Positions 1 through 6,920 of a DNA stretch of 22,144 nt are shown piece by piece. The stretch lies in NCBI GenBank assembly GCA_024224995.1, contig JAAENB010000463.1, positions 1-22,144 of the forward strand. The letters are read 5' to 3'. The position numbers were made by a program, and so were the translations under genes. Every line of letters starts with the position of its first letter. The stretch's first letter is position 1. The DNA comes from a bacterium. Lineage in GTDB: Bacteria > Spirochaetota > UBA4802 > UBA5550. Below the pieces are notes generated by a model that was not told the origin of the DNA, did not search any database, and saw nothing but the letters and a program-made list of their open reading frames with translations.

Positions 1-111
1 ATCGCTGCACGCAACGTCTCCCTTCCTGATAAACCAGCCCTGCAAAAAACTCCCCGCAAAACCAACCCGTAAAGGCGTTGCATGCAACGTCTCTCCCTCG
101 CAGAAACCAGC
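1..111 (-). repeat. Interspersed palindromic repeat, two units, left edge
   Basis: Positions 73-92 are a near-perfect palindrome, AGGCGTTGCATGCAACGTCT, and positions 6-20 hold part of a second copy (TGCACGCAACGTCTC) close to the window edge. The flanks are shared as well: AAAACCAACCCGTAAAGG before the 73-92 copy is the reverse complement of sequence following the palindrome at 21920-21939, and GAAACCAGC/AACCAGCC recur in both places. The unit is therefore longer than the palindrome, about 55 bases. Short frames through it are chance products of the repeat. Confidence 0.8.
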
Positions 112-313
112 ACCCGGCAGAATCCCCTGAGCAAGCACCTTTGCAGGATATCATATCATCACAGGAAACTCATTACCGCAGGATCGTACATCATAGCAGG
201 AAACTCACGACACCACATCTTCTCCGGAAACACTCAACACAGGGGATACGGCCGACAGGAGGAACTCCGGGACAAAAGACTTTGACCTTGCCCCCTGGCC
301 CCTTGCACCTCTC
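112..313. other. Non-coding stretch downstream of the 314-1222 gene
   Basis: I see no gene here. The only structure is a short direct repeat, CAGGAAACTCA, around 162-172 and 199-209. No hairpin with a T-run follows the minus-strand gene that stops at 314, so no clear terminator can be assigned. Confidence 0.5.
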
Positions 314-1222
314 TTATATATCAACAATATTCTTCTCTTTCAGCATTTTATCCCGTTTTTCAACCATAAGATCGTAATCGAAATTAAATTTCTTTCTTTT
401 ATAGTACTTGTTAAAAATGGACTTATACTTGCTGGAATTATAGTATTTCTTCATACGGTTGGAAACGTAGAAGATTTGTTCCGAAGGGTCGTACTTCTGG
501 GGAGCGTTTTTAAACTTTTCGATAATGGTACCGGTAAGAACGCCCCAGGAAATATCGGAAAGGGAGTAGCCTTTGAGGTCTCGAACAAGGGCTTGCAGAA
601 CCCCTTCGTGAGCGGGGTCGAAGAATTTAAACTTTTTGGAGTACATAATAGCGCCGTGAAGGTGGTCGGGAATATCGAGAAACCCGTCTTTGGTAACTTC
701 TTTGGCAACAACATGCATCATTTCAAAACAATATTTGAGGACGCCAAGTCCGGGACTACGCTGGCCCGGGAGCTGGGGTTTGTCGGAAGAAAAATTGGAT
801 TTAGGATTATGAGCGGAAAGCCACTCAATAACGATCATATCATAAGTAACCACACCTCGTTCATCTTCGAAAAATTTATTGTCGGGCACGAACTTGGACT
901 CCGAAACCCTGAGATCCACAAGAAGATTGTTGGGGTCTTCAGAGCCGGCGTATATTTTCAGGTAATGGATGAGGGTATCATCAACATCAGTGGTAATATG
1001 CAGTTTGTCGAACCCCTTTTTTTTAAGATGATCCTTGAGACCAACAGTTTGAACAATCTCATCGAGATTTTCAGGGGTAAATTTATTTAAGAACAGCTTC
1101 TTACCTTTAGCGGTAAGGCTGCCAAAGCTGTCACCGAGATCAAAAGAACCCAGGTCGGCAGAGATGAGATCGCCAATTCCCATGGGTTTAAGATTTTTTC
1201 TATTTTTAGCAAATTTTTTCAA
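314..1222 (-). CDS. Conserved-looking protein of unknown function, DVDDT motif
   Basis: This predicted soluble 302-residue protein has no signal peptide and no membrane segment, and I do not recognise its family. The TTG start at 1222 is supported by GGAG seven bases upstream. Visible landmarks are the run HITTDVDDTLIHYL at about residues 76-89, the segment LPGQRSPGLG at about 152-161, and FDPAHEGVLQALVRDL near 202-217. The first resembles the hydrophobic-strand plus DxDxT motif I of HAD phosphatases, but I cannot find the later HAD motifs, so this may be coincidence. The C-terminal third is very rich in Lys and Tyr. The gene follows the 1248-2105 gene by 25 nt and is the last of a probable prfB-led unit, so co-transcription is likely. 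Coding status is secure from length, composition and the ribosome binding site; function is not. Confidence 0.85.
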   Translation of the reverse strand: MKKFAKNRKNLKPMGIGDLISADLGSFDLGDSFGSLTAKGKKLFLNKFTPENLDEIVQTVGLKDHLKKKGFDKLHITTDVDDTLIHYLKIYAGSEDPNNLLVDLRVSESKFVPDNKFFEDERGVVTYDMIVIEWLSAHNPKSNFSSDKPQLPGQRSPGLGVLKYCFEMMHVVAKEVTKDGFLDIPDHLHGAIMYSKKFKFFDPAHEGVLQALVRDLKGYSLSDISWGVLTGTIIEKFKNAPQKYDPSEQIFYVSNRMKKYYNSSKYKSIFNKYYKRKKFNFDYDLMVEKRDKMLKEKNIVDI

Positions 1223-1247
1223 CGCAATTCTCCATGATTAAAGGGGC

Positions 1248-2105
1248 TTACAAAGACCACCGGTCGGAATTATATACAAGTTTCACCTGGTGAATAAAAT
1301 GCTCCAGGTTTGAATGATCGATAGCAGGAATAAGCATCATTCTAACATATTTATCGTACTCTTTAACTTTAATAAGGGCTTTTTTATACGTTTCATTAAG
1401 ATTTTCACCGATAATAATCAACCGGGCGTTCGTCCTGATATACTCATCGAGCAGAGTAGCAGGGTCAGTAACAGAGACCACATCTTCAGTAGGAACAAAA
1501 CCGGGAGCAATTTTATACGAATGCTTTTTCTTACGGGAAACAATGAAAGAAATAAGATCCGTATTCTTTTTAAACCGGACAACAAAATCTTCAGCCGCGT
1601 TAGTCGTAAGATCAACAAAAATAATAATAGGAACTTCCGAATTCCTGTACTGAAAATTGTCGTTCTTATTTAGAGACGGCTTAACCGCGTTCCATTTCTG
1701 ATACGTAAGAGGCTCATTATGACGAAGCACAATGGCTCTCCCCTCTTTGGTATCATTCCTGTAAATATCACCAATCATATACAGGAAGCGTTTTCTTTTG
1801 GTAGAAGCATTAACCTTTTCCAGGGCTTCAAGCTTTCTGTCCATATCCATAAAATTAAGGTATTCATACGGGATCCTGAATTCCGTAGGAAATTCCCTGG
1901 AAAGATATTCATATAAAGAAATAGTATAAAAAACCTCTATTTCTTTGAGGCCGTATTTTCTAAAAACAGCCAGGTGATCCACAAGGATCAGGTCCGACGA
2001 CAGGAACTTATGCCCTTTAAGACGAATATCAAAAAAATATTTGATATCGACCTCACCGGAATAATTAACCAGGACCTGTTGTATTTGTTCAAGAGTCAAT
2101 TTCAT
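1248..2105 (-). CDS. Hypothetical protein, predicted cytoplasmic
   Basis: This 285-residue protein has no signal peptide or membrane segment and I do not recognise it. The N-terminal half is mixed alpha/beta with many aromatic residues. The C-terminal half (about residues 155-285) alternates hydrophobic strands such as VPIIIFVDL, LISFIVSR, ARLIIIGE and VRMMLIPAI with helices. That is the pattern of a receiver-like or other Rossmann-type domain, although the acidic pocket and lysine of a true response regulator are not evident. The ATG start lies about 13 nt after GGAGAG, a rather long spacing. The gene sits between prfB (89-nt gap) and the unknown gene at 314-1222 (25-nt gap), so the three are probably one transcript. 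No function is proposed. Confidence 0.8.
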   Translation of the reverse strand: MKLTLEQIQQVLVNYSGEVDIKYFFDIRLKGHKFLSSDLILVDHLAVFRKYGLKEIEVFYTISLYEYLSREFPTEFRIPYEYLNFMDMDRKLEALEKVNASTKRKRFLYMIGDIYRNDTKEGRAIVLRHNEPLTYQKWNAVKPSLNKNDNFQYRNSEVPIIIFVDLTTNAAEDFVVRFKKNTDLISFIVSRKKKHSYKIAPGFVPTEDVVSVTDPATLLDEYIRTNARLIIIGENLNETYKKALIKVKEYDKYVRMMLIPAIDHSNLEHFIHQVKLVYNSDRWSL

Positions 2106-2194
2106 ATTAGCATAACATCTCTCCGGAAATTCCCTCCCCCGTTCTTCATCATATTTATCATGTATTCGTTAGAATTACAAGTAAAAAACGCAGA

Positions 2195-3310
2195 CTAACT
2201 CCCCGATTTGAGACTTTTTAAGTAGGCATAAATAAACCTGTCGATATCACCATCCAGAACATAATCCACACTACCGGTTTCTTCGCTGGTTCTGTGGTCT
2301 TTAACCATGGTATATGGTTGATAAACATATGACCTGATCTGGTTTCCCCAGGCAATATCTTTTTTCTCCCCGGCCAGGTCATGTTTTTTGTCCAGTTGTT
2401 CTTTTTTATGCAGCTCATAGAGCCTGGATTTAAGCACTTTCATGGCAAAAGCCTTATTTTTATGCTGAGAGCGTTCATTCTGGCACTGAACAACAATCCC
2501 CGTGGGGTGATGGGTAATTCTAACGGCAGAATCAGTGGTATTAACATGCTGGCCGCCGGCACCTGAAGCCCGGTAGGTGTCAATTTTAAGATCTGCTTCA
2601 TTGATCTCGAGTTCGATATCTTCTTCAATCTCGGGCATAATTTCAACGGAGGCGAAAGAGGTATGGCGTTTTTTATTACTGTCAAAAGGAGAGATCCGGA
2701 CTAAGCGGTGAACACCGGTTTCCCCTTTAAGAAGGCCGAAACAATAATCACCTTTTATGAGAATAGTGGCGCTTTTGATACCGGCTTCATCGGCCTGGGT
2801 ATAATCAACGATGTTAATGCCAAACCCCTGTTTTTCCCCCCAGCGCAAATACATCCTGAAGAGCATGTCAGCCCAGTCCTGGGACTCGGTACCTCCGGCG
2901 CCGGGATGTATGGTAACAAAGGCATTTTTGGTATCGTCTTCTTCGGAAAGAAGCTCCCTGGTTTCAAGTTCATCAAAAGATTTATGAAAACCGGCAATAC
3001 TATTACACAGATCATCGAGAATACCGGTATCCATTTCCAGTAAAGCCATTTCCATCAGTTCAAGAGCTTCACGCACTTCCTGGCTGATTCTTTCCCAGGG
3101 CTCGATCTTCTTTTTAAGCCTGCTAATATCCCGGTTAACAGCAGCAAAACGCTCTTTGTCCTTCCAGAAATCTTCTTTTTGAGTTTCTTCTTCCAGCCCT
3201 GCCAGCTTTTTTTTGAGCTTATTTATATCAATAGTCGCTAATAATTCATCAATTTTTCCGGAAAGACCGCCCAGGTCCCTCTGCGACTCTTTATAATCCT
3301 GTTCTTGCAA
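2195..3310 (-). CDS. prfB: Peptide chain release factor 2 (RF2)
   Basis: RF2 recognises UGA and UAA stop codons in the ribosomal A site and triggers peptide release. The 371-residue protein contains the UGA-recognition tripeptide SPF (about residues 207-209, in RISPFDSNKKRHTS) and the catalytic GGQ loop (about 252-254, in ASGAGGQHVNTTDS). Its N-terminal helical domain and length are normal for the family. I chose the TTG at 3310 because GAGGAG precedes it by six bases; a longer reading to 3346 has no comparable site. Many prfB genes need a +1 frameshift at an in-frame UGA near codon 25. Here the N-terminal helices align with the family in one continuous frame, so this gene appears to lack that autoregulation. 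A long hairpin (3415-3491) lies upstream, and two unknown genes follow on the same strand. Confidence 0.96.
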   Translation of the reverse strand: MQEQDYKESQRDLGGLSGKIDELLATIDINKLKKKLAGLEEETQKEDFWKDKERFAAVNRDISRLKKKIEPWERISQEVREALELMEMALLEMDTGILDDLCNSIAGFHKSFDELETRELLSEEDDTKNAFVTIHPGAGGTESQDWADMLFRMYLRWGEKQGFGINIVDYTQADEAGIKSATILIKGDYCFGLLKGETGVHRLVRISPFDSNKKRHTSFASVEIMPEIEEDIELEINEADLKIDTYRASGAGGQHVNTTDSAVRITHHPTGIVVQCQNERSQHKNKAFAMKVLKSRLYELHKKEQLDKKHDLAGEKKDIAWGNQIRSYVYQPYTMVKDHRTSEETGSVDYVLDGDIDRFIYAYLKSLKSGS

Positions 3311-3414
3311 ACCGTAACTCCTCAACAATACACATATATATTTCAATACTATTTATACAACACCCGCATTAGGTCAACTCTTTTATTAACGGTAGAATAA
3401 GACGGGTATCAGCA

Positions 3415-3491
3415 AGAGAATTTCCGGCAGCAGCTCCTGATGGTAAAAATATTCTTGTTTTACCCTCCTGAACAGCTGCCGGAAATTCTCT
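3415..3491. repeat. Long inverted repeat upstream of prfB
   Basis: A perfect 17-bp inverted repeat (3415-3431 AGAGAATTTCCGGCAGC; 3475-3491 its complement) encloses a second, 7-bp inverted repeat (GGTAAAA 3442-3448, TTTTACC 3458-3464). Transcribed from either strand it would form a two-tier hairpin of about 77 nt. It lies between the stop of the SPL-like gene (3547) and the start of prfB (3310). There is no T-run after either arm, so it is not a standard intrinsic terminator. It could be a 3'-end stabiliser, a leader structure for prfB or a small repeat element. Confidence 0.75.
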
Positions 3492-3546
3492 CAATAACGG
3501 TTGCCTGTGAAAAGAACATCATCAGGCATTCGAGTGCTGCACCAAC

Positions 3547-4680
3547 TTATTTCGCCACCCCAATCCCAAAAACATCTCTCAGATGCACACTCATAGCCTG
3601 TTCCAGGTCATCGGAAGTATGGTAATTGACAGAAAAAAGGGAGTGCCAGACCTCGGAAGACTCCATACAGAGATAGAGGAACGGTTTTTTAGAACAAGGG
3701 GCGGTATGAAGCTCAATCCTGTTTATTATATGCTGATATGCATTGACACGCATACTTTTTAAATACCGGAACTTCCCGTCAATACCCGGGAACATCTCAC
3801 CCGTGGTTAGCTGTTCATAAGGAAATTTATTCCTCATGATCTCTTTAAAGCCCGGCGCGTAACGAAAGCCGCCCATGGATATCCATACGGTCTTTTCCGG
3901 GTCTACTGTTTCAAAAAGCTTATCAACAAGCGCTAAATATTCCTCAAGAAACCCGTCATACATAATCACCGGATCAAAATGAAAAGCAAGATAATACCCG
4001 GCGTTTTGGGCCTTTACCGCGGCAGTAAGTCTCCGGTCAAGAGAGGCGGCCCCTTCTTCGTACTCAGCAATAGACTTTTCCGTATTCAGGGTCCAGGCCA
4101 TAACCGCGTTCCCTTTACGGGGAATATTCAGCAAATGGTCTACATTGTCCGATTTGGTCTTAAACTCAACCATAACCGAAGGAAGATCGGCGCAGCCCGA
4201 AATAATAGATTCGGCAATCCCCGTAACCTGGTCCATCATAAGAGAGTCGGTAAACTCCCCCGTACCAACCCGGTATATAATATCCCGGGACAAATCGAGA
4301 TTTTCCCGGATCTCATGCACCACACGCTCAAGATTAATAAACTGGGTAATACCAAATGTATTTAAGTAGGAATTAAGAAAGCAGTAGGTGCAATTGTACA
4401 GGCAGTCGAAACAGGTATTAATAAGATAATAATTGCAGCAAATAACATTCCTGGACCCGGGGCATTGCTGAAAGGTCCTGCCCTTGAACTGCTTTAAAAT
4501 AAGCACTTCCTTTGAGCTCACCCCGGCCTCACGAAGCGAATCAATCTCCCGGCCAAGAGCGTCCTCATTGTCGAATCCCAGGATCTTTTTCCCCGAAAGC
4601 GCGCGAAACCGCGACACCATAGGATTTTCAGCATCATGGAGATCAAAGAGAATTATTTTTATATCATCAATCCGGATCAT
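3547..4680 (-). CDS. Radical SAM protein of the spore photoproduct lyase (SPL) superfamily
   Basis: This 377-residue protein carries the radical SAM cluster motif CxxxCxxC at about C93, C97 and C100 (CLYNCTYC). SPL-family landmarks follow: GTGEFTDSL (139-147), VEFKTKSDNVDHLL (171-184), MAWTLNT (194-200), HFDP (234-237) and a C-terminal CMESSEVW (338-345). True SPL repairs the thymine dimer of UV-damaged spore DNA through a hydrogen-donor cysteine about 43 residues after the cluster, in the context AACTSD. In my alignment Glu142 occupies that position, so genuine SPL activity is doubtful. SPL-like proteins occur in many non-spore-formers with unknown substrates. The ATG at 4680 was chosen; the frame stays open further upstream but lies inside the preceding gene. 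The start overlaps that gene's end by 14 nt, implying translational coupling to the receptor upstream. No strong ribosome binding site is visible. Confidence 0.88.
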   Translation of the reverse strand: MIRIDDIKIILFDLHDAENPMVSRFRALSGKKILGFDNEDALGREIDSLREAGVSSKEVLILKQFKGRTFQQCPGSRNVICCNYYLINTCFDCLYNCTYCFLNSYLNTFGITQFINLERVVHEIRENLDLSRDIIYRVGTGEFTDSLMMDQVTGIAESIISGCADLPSVMVEFKTKSDNVDHLLNIPRKGNAVMAWTLNTEKSIAEYEEGAASLDRRLTAAVKAQNAGYYLAFHFDPVIMYDGFLEEYLALVDKLFETVDPEKTVWISMGGFRYAPGFKEIMRNKFPYEQLTTGEMFPGIDGKFRYLKSMRVNAYQHIINRIELHTAPCSKKPFLYLCMESSEVWHSLFSVNYHTSDDLEQAMSVHLRDVFGIGVAK

Positions 4681-6799
4681 AACAGATGGAGTCATCAACA
4701 ATAAAGGTCGGTTCGGTTCGGGGGGCACGGTTAAAATACTTAACCAGCAGCACCTGGTTTCCCCTGTCACTAAAACGGATAACATCAAACTGCTTTTTAG
4801 CGACCAGGAGGCCTCTGCCGTGAGGAGTAAGATCCGCGTTAACATCATCAGCCGTCATATCCATGATCACCTCATGATCAAAACCGTTACCTTCATCGGA
4901 GATCCGGTATGCCACGCGGTCATTATTCAGAGTATACTCAATAGAGACCAACCTGTCATGATACCGGGGATCTTTTTGCCGGGCATTGATAATTTCCAGG
5001 TAGGTCCCGTCCAGCATGGCTTTGGTTTTTTCTTCAAAATGAAGGTTCAGGTTCCCGTGCTCAATGGAATTAACCAGGACTTCCCGGATAGCGATCCGAA
5101 TGAGGGACACCCTGGACGGTTCCATGAATTTATTCAGGTTCCTGGTTAACCGGTGACTGAGAAACTCGGTATTACTTAAATAATTGTTAATACTATAGGT
5201 AAACTTTTCCGTATCCAGGAATTGCCCAATAATATCTTCAGTAACAACAGAAGCCTTGCCCAGGATCTCAACAGTGCCTTCATACTCGGTATATTCAAGT
5301 TTTACCGACATATCTTTCGGCTCCCTGGTATACTTGGTACGAAAAGTAGTCTTTAAAGAAATACTGTCATTGTCGGCTCTCAGATCGCGAATATAATCCA
5401 TAACCATTCTTCTAAAAATACTGTTCTTTTCATCACCGATATTATAAACAAAATCGAAAAAACTATTGCCAAGCACTTCTCTTTCTTTATAGCCCAGGTG
5501 GCGTTTCATGGCCCTGTTGGTCGTTAAAAAATTAAGATCCGCGTCCAGGGAGAAAATAATATCGCCCGAATTCTCCACCAGGTGCCGGTATTTTTTCTCA
5601 GTCTTTTCCAGCTCCTGTTTCATCATATTAATTCCTTCAGCCAGGCCAAGGGAAAGCAGCACAACCTGGCAGGCGGCGCCCAGCTGGAAACCATAGGCGG
5701 TAATAAAAATATCCGGAACCAGGGCAAAGGCAAAGAGGATATAAACAAAAGCCCCCAGAAGGAACAGGAGAAACGCGAAAACAAAGAATTTAGCCTGCCG
5801 GTTATTTTTCACAAACGCGAGATAAGTAATATACGGAAAAGAGAAAAAGATAAAAAGAGCGCACAGCAGTACCATAGAAATAATTCCAATATGGTATTTT
5901 GCCGTAACCAGGGAAATAGAACCAACAACTAAAGAAAGCCCTAATATACCCAGGAGAATCTTGTCCACAAGCTTGCTCGCTTTTCGAATAACAAGAAAAC
6001 GCCTCACAAATACAATACAGGCAGTCAGGGTAAGACTCGTAATAAGAGGAAGACTGTTATTTGCCCACCAGGGAGACCCGGGCCAGAGATACTGGAACGA
6101 AAGCCCGTTAAGGCTCATTACAAGGATAACAAAAGCTAAAATGTACACAATGTAATACAGAAAATTAACATCCCGGATCAATATATATATGCAACAATTA
6201 TAGACCAGGACCGTTAATAAAAAACCCAAATAGAGCCATAATAGAGGCGACTCATATTTTCGATATTCTTCAAAAGCCCGGGGAGACCAGATTTTTAAAG
6301 GAATGTTCATAGTGCCCTGGGATTGAAAACGAAAATAATACGTTGAGCCGGAATTTGCAGCTGTAGTTTTGGGAAAAACAAATGTTCTATGCTCAAACTG
6401 GCGTTGAGAGAAGTTTAAACGGTCTCCGCTTTCATAGGTATCATAGGTTCCGTCATTATGAAGCGTAAAAAGAGTAATATAATCAAGAAGGGGATAATCT
6501 AATTGCAGTATCCAGTCCAGAGAATGAGCAGAATCATTCTTAACGGAAAACCGTACCCAGTAAACAGAGTTAGTATATCCGAAATGGAGGTTCTCTTTAT
6601 GAGTCTTTTGCCATTTATCTTTATATAGTTCTTCATTATCCAGGAGTTTCTGCATGGAAACGGCCCCGGATGCGTCTTCCAAAAATTCCAGGTACGGACC
6701 AAGATTCACTTTAGTATGAGTCTCATTAAGTGAAACAGGACCAGCCATAAGCAGGCTTGTTGAAAAACAGGAGATAATAATCAGGAAAAGGTATCTCAA
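4667..6799 (-). CDS. 7TMR-DISM receptor with PAS and RsbW-type ATPase domains
   Basis: This 710-residue membrane receptor is probably a signalling protein. A signal peptide (residues 1-20) is followed by a periplasmic 7TMR-DISM extracellular domain of the DISMED2 type (about 30-175), seven hydrophobic segments (about 185-395), a short coiled linker, a PAS domain (about 403-520) and a GHKL ATPase (about 540-690). The ATPase shows an N-box EVLVNSIEHGN (573-583), a DEGNG box (635-639) and GRGLLVAKKQ (661-670). The N-box form resembles anti-sigma kinases such as RsbW/SpoIIAB rather than histidine kinases, and no phospho-accepting histidine helix precedes it. Its output may therefore be a protein-serine kinase acting on an STAS-type antagonist, none of which lies in this window. 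The TTG at 6799 begins the signal peptide; its ribosome binding site is weak. A promoter candidate lies at 6844-6871. The ligand is unknown. Confidence 0.9.
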   Translation of the reverse strand: MRYLFLIIISCFSTSLLMAGPVSLNETHTKVNLGPYLEFLEDASGAVSMQKLLDNEELYKDKWQKTHKENLHFGYTNSVYWVRFSVKNDSAHSLDWILQLDYPLLDYITLFTLHNDGTYDTYESGDRLNFSQRQFEHRTFVFPKTTAANSGSTYYFRFQSQGTMNIPLKIWSPRAFEEYRKYESPLLWLYLGFLLTVLVYNCCIYILIRDVNFLYYIVYILAFVILVMSLNGLSFQYLWPGSPWWANNSLPLITSLTLTACIVFVRRFLVIRKASKLVDKILLGILGLSLVVGSISLVTAKYHIGIISMVLLCALFIFFSFPYITYLAFVKNNRQAKFFVFAFLLFLLGAFVYILFAFALVPDIFITAYGFQLGAACQVVLLSLGLAEGINMMKQELEKTEKKYRHLVENSGDIIFSLDADLNFLTTNRAMKRHLGYKEREVLGNSFFDFVYNIGDEKNSIFRRMVMDYIRDLRADNDSISLKTTFRTKYTREPKDMSVKLEYTEYEGTVEILGKASVVTEDIIGQFLDTEKFTYSINNYLSNTEFLSHRLTRNLNKFMEPSRVSLIRIAIREVLVNSIEHGNLNLHFEEKTKAMLDGTYLEIINARQKDPRYHDRLVSIEYTLNNDRVAYRISDEGNGFDHEVIMDMTADDVNADLTPHGRGLLVAKKQFDVIRFSDRGNQVLLVKYFNRAPRTEPTFIVDDSICYDPD

Positions 6800-6843
6800 A
6801 CGAAAAACCCCATCAGTTCTATAGTATTCAAAATTTAAGAATT

Positions 6844-6871
6844 ATTATTTTTACATTTATATTTAAGTCAA
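6844..6871 (-). promoter_or_regulatory. Sigma-70-type promoter candidate for the 7TMR-DISM gene
   Basis: On the minus strand TTGACT (6871-6866) is followed after 16 nt by AATAAT (6849-6844). A start of transcription near 6836 would give a leader of about 40 nt before the TTG at 6799. The 121-nt gap it lies in (6800-6920) is strongly AT-rich. The same -35, spacer length and -10 occur at 17760-17787. Confidence 0.55.
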
Positions 6872-6920
6872 TACATATATAAAAAGATGTTTGTTTTTTC
6901 AAAAAGTGCTCTATTAACGG

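Noticed and set aside
78..377. Short plus-strand frames beginning MHATSLP or MQRLSL at the left edge
   Set aside because: They start within the palindromic repeat, and the longer one runs into the 3' end of the minus-strand gene at 314.
476..1090. 204-codon plus-strand frame opposite the unknown gene 314-1222
   Set aside because: The minus-strand gene has a TTG start with a good ribosome binding site and protein-like composition; the plus frame has neither.
3310..3346. Upstream extension of prfB to a TTG at 3346
   Set aside because: GAGGAG at the right distance supports the TTG at 3310, and the extra residues have no counterpart in RF2.
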